Assembly (NCBI GenBank): GCA_018881555.1
Contig: JACAXG010000130.1
Span: 1,448,036-1,512,035, forward strand
Length of the DNA stretch: 64,000 nt
From: Amblyornis subalaris
Taxonomy: Eukaryota > Chordata > Aves > Passeriformes > Ptilonorhynchidae
Direction: 5' to 3'
Made by a program: the position numbers and the translations under genes. Shown piece by piece: positions 55,671 to 64,000 of the stretch (position 1 is its first letter; each line of letters begins with the position of its first letter). The notes under the pieces were generated by a model. It saw nothing but the letters and a program-made list of their open reading frames with translations. It was not told the DNA's origin and did no database searches.

Positions 55671-58137
55671 ACCAAGCACACATTCGCTCTCCTGTTGAGT
55701 GTGACCACGTAATTTGGGATGAACACGGTCCTTTCCCCCAGTGACGCCCCTCGCTGTCCGGCAGGTCCAGCAGATCCCGGTGCTGGCATGGGGTGGAGCA
55801 CTGGGCGCTATCAGGAAGCCCCTGGCACATCCCAGGATGGCTCATGGTGGAATTACCCACGTTTGCCCCCAGTTCAGACATAGAGTGAACACTTGCCCTG
55901 CTACAAAAATGTCAGGAGATCTTTACTGATCCCCACGTCAGCTTTGCCTTAAATATTCCTAAAGAGGAATATTTACATCCCGGGGACTCTCACACACTCA
56001 AACACTTGGAAATGGAGNAAAATACATGTGAGAAACAGAGCAACTTTTTCTTCCTTTTTTTTTTTTTTTTTTTTCTCTGAGTTGAGATAGCAGCGCTCGA
56101 ATTCCTCAAGACTTGAGTGATCTCTGCGCCCACGGCGAGGCACTCGGCACCTCCTGTCCCCACCCGCACCTCCCCGGCTGGGCTGGGAACCCGCCGGGCT
56201 CTCCCTGCCAGCGGCGCGGGGCCTGTGGGGATGCTGAAGTCTGGGGAGCTGAGAACAGCTAAAACCCTGACACGACTTTTAAANCTCTGATGAAATGCCT
56301 TTTAATCACTCCTGAGAGCCTATTCCTGGGCTAATGTCCCAGTGTCTCCCAGACGCGAGGAACGGCAGGCGGGGAATAGGGCAGGAAGGCAAAGGAAGGG
56401 ACGGCCCAGGACATTTGAAACTCCTGGATGTTCAATCCTGGTTCAGCCCAGGGCAGGTCGGGCCCCCAGCACCCTGTGCCTGGGGGACACAAAGGGGACG
56501 ATGTCTGCTTGTAATTCGTGTAACTCCAACCCACAGCCGGGAGTCCCTTCCGGAGCGGGGTTGTCTGAGCCCTGGGAGCAAACAAAAGTATTCCGAGGTC
56601 TTTATTTGTGCAATGGCATTTCCACGCTGGCTGCAGGGATCCGGGGGTGCACTCACATTGTCTCTCCAACAATCTGATAAATTAGACTGATAATTATCTC
56701 GGAGGTATTTTCCAACCTTGGTTATCCTGTGAGTCTCAGCTCGGGAGAATGTCACTCACGTCCCACTCCTCTTTCTTCCCACGAACTTCTCACACGTCCT
56801 GAGTGCACACAGGGAACAGGTTCCCAAACCCAAAGGTATTTTCAGGGAGAACTTTGCACCCGTGGCCCGAAATCTCTCAGACACGAGAAGCCCTGATACA
56901 ACAGGAGGTTTGTCAGGGCTGAGGATCCAACGCGTTATGAGTCCCCGGGAAAAACAGAGCCCAGCTAAATAACCTGGGAAATATTATATTGTAATGGCCG
57001 TGCAGAGTCCATCAATTTAAACCTAATAAAGGCGACGACAGACAATGAATAGAAAGTTCAAGGACTTTTCACCCAGGGCTCTGCTATGGCTGGAAGTCAA
57101 CCTGCTGGAGTCTATGGAAGCCTGCAGACCCTGGAAGGCAGCTCCAGGGATCAGGATCAGGAAACAAAGGACACCTTCCATTTCAGGGAACAATGCTCCA
57201 AAATACAGGAAAAGCAAGGGGAATTGGTACATTTTTGAAGGCAAGGACAAGTTTTCCTATGCTGTAATTCATCTTTTCATCTCCTGGCTTCATCTGTGAA
57301 CTCTGTCTCAGAGCAATGTCGCGGGCAGGGCGGAATATTTGCCCTGACTTTGCTCTGTGCTTCCGCCAGTACCGGGAGGTGAATACCCCTCGTTAGCTGC
57401 GCATCTCATTCCTGGATTTATCCCTTTGATCCGCATTCATTTCCCTCCCCACTGTTTATTCTCCAGCACAGTCCAGGGGAAGGACCAGCAGAGGAGACAC
57501 GGACTCACAGCGGGGTGGATTTACANCCGCGGAACCCATTAAGTGTTTAAAAGTAGGTGGCGATTGGCACCCCCACCCCGCCGAGAGCGACAACTTCCCC
57601 GGGACACCAGGAGCACAGGCTTTCCATGGAAATGATGTTGTTTGCTGCCTGGGCTCGGAGCGCGGAGCGAGCTGCAGATTGCAATTGGGATTCAGCGCAA
57701 GATGAGGCTTGGAAGCGCGAGGTGGAAAAACCGCATCTCGTCTCTTCCTGCCAGGTGGTGAGAGACTGGCTGAGCTCTCGGCACAGCCGCAGGCTTTGTC
57801 CCCATTTCAGCCCTTGGAACGGAGAGCTGAGCTTTGGTGGGGCTCCAGGAGTTCAGAGGGATGGGAATGCGGGATTCCAGCATGCCCGGAGGATGAGCTC
57901 GGGGCACGGGAAAGGCCGAGAGCTCCGAGGGAAGGTGCTGCGTGCTGACACAGCAGAGCAGCGTTTGGGGAAAGGAAAGCAGGGCGCAGCCCACCTGCTG
58001 TGTGGGAAAGGTGGGAAAGGAACGTCTGTGGGAAGGTAGAAAAAATAAAATCATGTTTGAAAGGAAAGGGGAAAAACTCAAAGGTTCTGAAGAGGCTGTA
58101 CTCAAGTGAACATTTGAGGCTGATGAGGAGAGAGCAA
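55671..58137. other. Long unique interval, no gene recognised
   Basis: About 2.5 kb. A 19-base T run lies at 56056-56074. The part at 56930-57060 (atcaatttaaacctaataaa) is AT-rich and may be regulatory. Frames up to 160 codons lack recognisable domains. Confidence 0.33.
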
Positions 58138-58250
58138 TCACAGAATTGTTACGGTTCTAAAAGACCTTCAAGATCCTCAAGTCCAACTCTCAGCCAGTGC
58201 TGGACATTGTCTCCCACTGCCCCCATCACAGGCACCCTGGAAGAGAGAAG
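58138..58250 (-). mobile_element. Older CR1 fragment
   Basis: tcacagaattgttacggttc, aaaagaccttcaagatcctc, caagtccaactctcagccag: a minus-strand CR1 end that differs from the GC-rich copies and is probably an older subfamily. Confidence 0.65.
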
Positions 58251-59039
58251 GGCCAGAATGTCCTGGGACAGTCAGGCCAGAGAACGGGGCTAAAGGAAAG
58301 GCCAACAGCAATTAATGGTCTGACTTCACACCCACAGAGTGGAAACGGGAGAATGAGATAGAGGGATGGGAATTGGGAAAGCCTCTTTGTGAGAAGGTGA
58401 TCTTCTATATCAAGATTTGATCTGTATTAACACTCTGTCACTGAGGTGGATCCCCCAAAATCCAGATCCATGGGAGAAAGCGCCCACCAGTTTCAGCAGG
58501 AAGAGCAGAGACCTCTCCCAGTCACCCAAACTTCCAGAGCAATGCTTGGTGAGACCCTGATTATGGACACAGCCATGGCAAATAAAATGCTGCTCACAAA
58601 AGTGCCGAATAAATCCTGCAGCCTTCGCATCCCAGAATATCAGGGACCATTTCTAGTTTTGGGAATGAGACAGTTCTCACATAAACTGCCAACGCACTCG
58701 CAAATGCACAGTGACATCATTAATATTCCCAACCAGGGAAGCACTCCATGGCACGGGCTGGAGCGTTAATATCCCTGTGCAGAGTGATTCAGCACACAGT
58801 TTAATTAAAATATGCAAAGTATTTTTGTTTATGGGAAGCAGGACAGAGACCCAGGCCCTGCTTCAATGCCACACCAGGAGCTCGAGAGTTCAGAGCCCCT
58901 CCTGATGCACAACAAGCCTTTCATCCAAAATATAGGGTCTCTCTTTTCCTAACACCCCTAACAGGGCTAATTCCCAGAGAATATCCCCCCCAGAGAGGGG
59001 GATCCCATACCAGTGCAAAGCACCACTGTGCTAGTGGGT
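58251..59039. other. Unique sequence with possible conserved part
   Basis: 58550-58820 includes tgacatcattaatattccc and cagtttaattaaaatatgca, which resemble regulatory sequence. A 107-codon frame at 58446-58769 has no known domain and covers the same region. Confidence 0.3.
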
Positions 59040-59215
59040 TTTTTAAAACCAAAAAATAAAAAAAGAAGAAAAACCTCAAAAAGCACAGAGAAAAAAAAAA
59101 TCCCAACCAAACCCAACCAAACAAAATAAACAAAACCCCCAACAAAACAAACAAACAAAAAAACCCCCAACCCCCCAGAACAAAAACCAAACAACAGCAG
59201 CAACAAAATCTCCAT
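59040..59215. repeat. A/C-rich low-complexity tract
   Basis: Words such as aaccaaacccaaccaaacaa and aaacaaacaaacaaaaaaac, nearly free of G and T. Comparable with 32.14-32.34 kb. Confidence 0.85.
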
Positions 59216-59284
59216 ATCTCTTATTTTCAGGCTTTTCCTGGGCTCTGCTCTGAGACATGGATGGGACACATCAACACCCAAACA

Positions 59285-59366
59285 CTGATTTGCAGGGACT
59301 ACAAACTGGGGGGTGGAATGAGATGATCCTCAAAGTCCCTTCCAACCCAAACCATTCCATGGTTCT
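59285..59366 (+). mobile_element. Short CR1 3' terminus
   Basis: ggaatgagatgatcctcaaa, then cccttccaacccaaaccatt, then ccatggttctgag: the last ~80 bp of a plus-strand CR1. It lies right of an A/C-rich tract and close to the next, oppositely oriented CR1. Confidence 0.85.
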
Positions 59367-59464
59367 GAGTGGGGAGGGAGGGATGAGAGCAAGAGGGAGC
59401 TTTACTCAGGTTCACGTTCTTGAAGGTGAAAAGATTCTCCTCCTGGTCTTTCTAATACCACAAA

Positions 59465-59800
59465 ATCACGGAATATCCTGAGCCAGAAGGGATCATGGAT
59501 CCAACTAGGATCATCGATCCAGCTCCTGGCCCTGCACAGACACCCCAACAACCCCAGCCTGTGCATCCCTGGGAGCGTTGTCCAAACGCTCCTGGAGCTC
59601 TGGCAGCCTTGGGGCCGTGCCCATTCCCTGGGGAGCCTGCTCAGTGCCCCACCAACCTCTGGGGGAAGAACCTCTCCCTGATCTCCAACCTAACCCTCCC
59701 CTGGCACAGCTCCAGCCATTCCCTGGGTCCTGTCCCTGTTCCCAGAGCACAGATGGGACCTGTCCCTGCGCTTCCCCTTAGCAGGAAGTCACAGGCAGGG
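59465..59800 (-). mobile_element. CR1 LINE 3' end, second subfamily
   Basis: Minus-strand copy related to that at 12078: tcacggaatatcctgagcca, gagcgttgtccaaacgctcc, ttccctggggagcctgctca, gatctccaacctaaccctcc. It contains a short internal duplication (atggatccaactaggatcat then cgatccagctc). Confidence 0.88.
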
Positions 59801-60090
59801 ATGAGGTCTCCTCTCGGTCTCCTCCTTTCCGTGCTGAATACAAAAGGTTTGGATTATATAAACTCAGAACAGGCACTCGCTTCCCTCCTTGCTGCAAACT
59901 CAGTCACAACGTTTAACACACACTCGGATAAAATATTGCTACCTGGAGGAATAAATGTAACCAGATCCTGTACCGGAATTAAACCATTAACTGTTAAATC
60001 AGCTGCTAAGTCACCCACATTCCTTTTAACTCTGGATTCTCAATGCTGGAAGGAAAGAGTATACACCTGACAAAGCTTATTCACCAGACT
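59801..60090. other. Possible AT-rich conserved element
   Basis: ttggattatataaactcag, ggaattaaaccattaactgt, taaatcagctgctaagtcac. Unique sequence with no recognised gene. Confidence 0.28.
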
Positions 60091-60579
60091 GGAGTGACTG
60101 GGAACACTGGGAGCTCCGGGCTGCTGCTCCCTGAAGTTTATCTGGGAGCCAGCTCCAAACAAAGGCTGCAACAGGAGCCAGTTGTTGACACTCTGCGTCA
60201 CGAGCTGCATATTAAATGATTCATCAAATGCTGTGTCACAACCTGGAGAAAGTCTTTAAAAAACGGAGCCTGCCTCCTTTCCTTTTGTTTTTAGCAGCCA
60301 AGAATATCTGGATAAATCCACGCTTCCTCGAACAACCTTCCCGTTGCAGAAACCACTCCCCGTTTCATGCAAATATCCCACCCAAACACTTATTAGGGAN
60401 AGCCCCAGTCACCAAATTTCAGCAAATAGTACTGAAATAAATAAACAAAAATTATTTATCCGGTAGAAAATTCAGCAAAGAGGACTGAAATAAATAAATA
60501 AATAAATGAAATGCACCCAGAACATTTTGGAAAATGAAATAATAGATGAGTAAATAATTTTCCCGGCTGCTATGGAACA
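60091..60579. other. Unique sequence with (AAAT)n
   Basis: An (AAAT)n run of about five units lies at 60488-60509. A related gcaaa(t/g)agtactgaaataaata segment is duplicated at about 60422 and 60475. No gene is seen. Confidence 0.4.
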
Positions 60580-60830
60580 GCCCCGTGTTATTGTAACCTG
60601 CCTTGTATGCTCCTTGTAAAGCACTGTAAATGATGATTTTAAATTATCATGTTAGATTAGGTTTTCTGCAGCTTAATATATTGTAATATAATATAATTGC
60701 TAAATGCAAATGAGCTCCTGTGCAGCTTTGGCATGGGGCTGTTCCTGGGAGCCGAGCGTTTCGCACATCACGGTGAATGTGTGTGACGGAGAAACAAATT
60801 AGAACCAACTAAATTTAGTTGGGAGCCAAA
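60580..60830. promoter_or_regulatory. Candidate conserved element with octamer
   Basis: Perfect POU octamer atgcaaat at 60704-60711, preceded by gcttaatatattgtaatata and ttaaattatcatgttagatt. The pattern suits an enhancer. The motif alone is not proof. Confidence 0.42.
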
Positions 60831-61166
60831 ATCCCGTCACCAAATCGCAGTGATGGNGCCGGGAGGAGTCTCGGGGAGCTCTGCTGGGGCTCCTGAGGGA
60901 GCTGCACACACACCTGCACNGGGAACAGCTCCCTCCCTGCGAGCACTCGTGTCCATCATTCCCGAGGGATGCTGTAAATCACCAGTGTGGCTTCAGATCC
61001 CACAAATGCTCCTTCCAGAACAACCAGCTCAGGGCTCATCAGTGTTCCCACAGCGCTCCCACGGAGGGGAGTCTGAGCACAAGGCACATTTCCACTGCAG
61101 GATCAGGTGTGGACGTGGAGGCGACACAAGAGTTCAACAGAATGAGTCTCCACACCCNCCAGGATC
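60831..61166. other. Unique sequence, nothing recognised
   Basis: Mixed sequence with three Ns. No gene is seen. Confidence 0.35.
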
Positions 61167-61535
61167 AGCCACAGAATCCTGGGATCGTTAGGGCCGGAAG
61201 GGGCCAAGGCAGGGTCACCCAGAGCAGGTGACACAGGGACACATCCAGGTGGGTTTGGGATGTCTCCAGAGGGAGACTCCACACCTCCCTGGGCAGCTGT
61301 TCCAGAGCTCTGCCACCCTCGCTGAGGTGGAACTCCTTGTGTTTTATTTTATGGCCATTGCTCCTTGTCCAGCCACTGGGCAGCACTGGGAAGAGTCTGG
61401 CACCATCCTCTGCCACCCCCTGGAGTTATTTGCATGGATTGATGGGATCTCCTCTCAGCCTTTCCTCCTGCAGCCCCAGCCACGCTTGGTGCCCCAGCCC
61501 CGTGACCCACCCGCCAGGCACAGCTTTCCCTGCTC
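61167..61535 (-). mobile_element. CR1 LINE 3' end, divergent
   Basis: cagaatcctgggatcgttag, ccacacctccctgggcagct, tgctccttgtccagccactg, ggaagagtctggcaccatcc: a minus-strand CR1 of another subfamily, about 370 bp. Confidence 0.82.
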
Positions 61536-62010
61536 ATTGTCATCCCCGAGGCACGAAAAACAATAGTTGCTGGTAGACGTGCCAGGAGAATGCACTTCCT
61601 AAATAATACATTGGCTTGTAAATTGTCCATCCAACTGTAAATTCCAGAAGAAAAATTAAGATGTGTTTCTTCAGCCCTTTCCGCGCGGCGCTGGCTCCAC
61701 ACGGAGGCATCCCCGCGTCCCCCCAAAACCGAAGGGTTTGGTGCAGAGCAGGAAAAGCCTGCTCCAAAGCAATTCATTATTAATGCCAGAATATTCTTGC
61801 TAAACAGTTCTGATTATTTCACAAGAAAGAGGTCAAGGTATTGGAGAAAGGGATTTAATCAAATAAACTCTCAATCTCTCTCCAAATAGCATTTTCATCC
61901 GGCTGCATGTAAATTCATCAGCTGACTCGCCTCCCAATGCCCAGGCAAGGTTAATCTGCTATGACTGTTAAAACTTCTCCGAGACGCCTATGGAATAACG
62001 ATTCACACCG
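61536..62010. promoter_or_regulatory. AT-rich candidate element
   Basis: 61770-62010 contains gcaattcattattaatgcc, ggatttaatcaaataaactc, gcatgtaaattcatcagctg and ggttaatctgctatgactg. The first part, 61536-61760, is ordinary unique sequence. Confidence 0.33.
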
Positions 62011-63204
62011 GGATGAGCCACGCCAGGTACCCCAAACTATTCCCTAATCCCGTTCCTGGGAGTTTGGCCCAGCCCACGACGTCTGCATCAGCAGAGNGGG
62101 AGCTNAACCCCCTGGTGGGCTGCACCTTTGGGACCCCACAAAGAACTCTTTGTTTGGCACTTGCTGCTCAGCTCTCTGGGTTCGGAAGGCCATCAGCAGC
62201 TCATTCCAAGCTGCCCCACGGCGAATATCCTGCCCTGGGCGGAGCGGGAACCGTGGAATTTCAGGAATATTTCCTACATCACCACAGCCCTCGTGCTGGG
62301 AAACAAAGCAATGTGGGCATGGGCAGAGAGGAAATGGAATTTCTCCTGTGTTCTGAATTCAGCATTGCACCGCTTTGCTTAAATAAGGAGCCGAGGAATT
62401 TATCAGAGCCGTATCCCAAGGTGAATTTCGTGGCAAACACTAATAATCCCTCCTGGACACTCAGCACTTATTAGGCAAACCCTGCCTCCTAGCAGTGCAA
62501 ATCTACGTGTGTTTTTAAAAAGGATCTTTGTGAACTTGGTGTTTAAACACAGGATTATGATATAGCTGTAAACTGCACATTCGGTCAGAAAGGGAGAACT
62601 GCAATTTTGGGGTTTGTTTAAAAAAAAAAAAAAATCCCAGATGCCTTTTGATACCGAGCAAAAAAGGAAGGCTGAAATACAGCAGGCAGGCAGGATTATT
62701 CTCACTCCTATTTTTTGCTCTCTTTGCTCTAGGTCTGGCCACGGGTTCTGTATTTAATGGAATATTCTGCAAACACCTGCGTGAGGCCGAGTCAGATTTA
62801 CGAGGAAATGTTCTGAGAGCCACAGTGTGGGGCACGGAGCAGCTTTTCCCTCNTCCCAGCAGCACACGCGCCCCACGCTGCCCAGCAGTCCCAGGAAAGC
62901 CCAGGCACACCTTCACCTCATTTTATTTCTTGTAAGTGGCCATTGTAATTTATTCATGCTGCACAGGCAGCCTGCACCTAAACCCCCTACACACGAGCAG
63001 CTTCCCTGCCTCCTGCCTCGAGAAGTCTCGGACAACACTTAGAATTCCCTNCTTAGAATCCGAGACGATTCCAGCGATTCCGCTTTCTCCATCCCTCGCC
63101 GAGGAGCCGGCGGCAGCGAGAACTCTGCCTCTCCCGGGAGGAAGTGTTGTGATGCTGCTGCTCCGTGCCCCCGGNGCTCCCAGCACCTCTCTGGAATCTC
63201 AGGC
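62011..63204. other. Unique interval, no gene recognised
   Basis: Mixed 1.2 kb with an A run at 62620-62633. A 153-codon plus-strand frame (62013-62474) has no known domain and three N codons. Confidence 0.33.
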
Positions 63205-63870
63205 ACCATTTTACATGAGGATGCTTTCTCCACAGCCCGGTGTAACTGTCTAATTAAGAGCGGAGTGATTGGCTGGTTCATGGACTCTGTGACAGTTATG
63301 ACAAATACACATATTGGCACAGCCCTAACCTCACTTCACAGTTTGCAACACAAAGATGGTATTTCCAGAAATGTGCAGAACACTCTGATACAAAGCTTCA
63401 CCTTGTCTAGTGCTATTCCATTTAATTTTTTATTAACTGCCTGAACATATGCCATTCTAGGAGAGGGTAATAGTTACAAAATGTCAGCAGAAACATTTAA
63501 ACTGCTCAAATGTAAATGATTTTATAAATTTGTAATGAAAGGTAATTGTCATGTGGGAAAAGTAACAGAAAAACAGATATGCGTAAATGTAAAACCGGCA
63601 AAAAATACATCTGACTGGTCGAAGGCAGCAAAATTTAAGCGTGTTTTAATGACCACTGTAAGGAGTATTTAAATAAAATTAGCTTCATAAGCAGAAAATG
63701 TGAATTCTATAATATTTTATTTTCTAACATTAGCAAAGTTCATAATAATGAAAAGACCTCATGGAACTTTAATGCGCCCAAATTCATTAAACAGTAGGAC
63801 ATTAAGATTCCTCACCTCATTTTAAAAAACAAATAAATCAAGTCAGATAACATAAATACAAAGCCCTCCC
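63205..63870. promoter_or_regulatory. Strong candidate conserved regulatory block
   Basis: About 660 bp of low-GC, non-repetitive sequence: aactgtctaattaagagcgg, gtgattggctggttcatgg, ctgtgacagttatgacaaat, ggtaattgtcatgtgggaaa, aaataaaattagcttcataa, actttaatgcgcccaaattc. High motif density (TGACAG, ATTA, CCAAT-reverse attgg) and absence of repeats make it one of the best conserved-element candidates. Confidence 0.48.
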
Positions 63871-64000
63871 CGGCGCGGCGCAGCCCGGCTTTAAAAGACC
63901 AATATTAGAGCGCGCTCAGTTAGTTCCTTTACTTTCCGCTAAAATGAGAAACAATTTGGTGATTAATCCCTTCAGCGATGCCGTGCTGGGTCAGCGCTCC
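63871..64000. other. Window end, CpG-containing
   Basis: ccccggcgcggcgcagcccg followed by gtgattaatcccttcagcg. Probably the continuation of the preceding block beyond the window. Confidence 0.35.

Noticed and set aside
1..64000. CRISPR arrays, operons, bacterial insertion sequences or phage genes
   Set aside because: No direct-repeat/spacer pattern with variable spacers, no ribosome-binding-site gene organisation and no transposase was seen; the sequence is vertebrate.
1..64000. Endogenous retrovirus or LTR pair
   Set aside because: No paired long terminal repeats, primer-binding site or retroviral motif was recognised; the interspersed repeats found are CR1 ends.

Overview
The window reads as nuclear DNA from a bird, most likely a songbird. 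The main evidence is about eighteen truncated CR1 (Chicken Repeat 1) retrotransposon 3' ends in both orientations. They carry the typical avian CR1 core (cacaggttgcccagagaag ... tggagcagcctgggatag ... ttccaacccaaaccattc). GC-rich minisatellites, CpG islands and AT-rich blocks full of homeodomain-type ATTA/TTAAT cores fit an avian regulatory gene desert. No bacterial, viral or organellar gene organisation is present. I could not identify the species, chromosome or neighbouring gene.

I find no protein-coding gene, tRNA, rRNA or known microRNA that I can defend. Most long open frames lie in tandem repeats whose period is a multiple of three (75, 27, 48 and 42 bp) or in CR1 3' ends, and look like artefacts. 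Three frames outside repeats (26202-26456, 28689-29510, 40202-40423) are listed only as candidates to test.

Layout. 1-9 kb: a CpG-rich start, a CR1, a 75-bp minisatellite (1935-2388), a likely regulatory block (2425-3480), a second CR1, and GATA/TA microsatellites (7.2-7.4 kb). 8-12 kb: regulatory-looking AT-rich blocks around a CpG-rich stretch. 12-23 kb: a CR1-rich interval with seven or eight fragments, two of which share an unusual extra terminal segment. 25-28 kb: a strong CpG island (24.96-25.44 kb) running straight into a 1.2-kb conserved-looking block. 31-37 kb: more such blocks, a 27-bp repeat, and a hierarchical 8/16/48/64-bp minisatellite holding a 210-bp assembly gap. 38-47 kb: mostly unique sequence, CpG islands, a CR1 and a very AT-rich block at 46.7-47.0 kb. 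47-49 kb: two large GC-rich minisatellites. 50-64 kb: a CpG island, hairpin-containing AT-rich blocks, six CR1 fragments and a final conserved-looking block at 63.2-63.9 kb.

The parts probably function, if at all, as distal cis-regulatory elements for a developmental gene outside the window. That is an inference from base composition and motif content; no alignment was possible. Scattered single Ns show that the consensus is unresolved at many individual positions.
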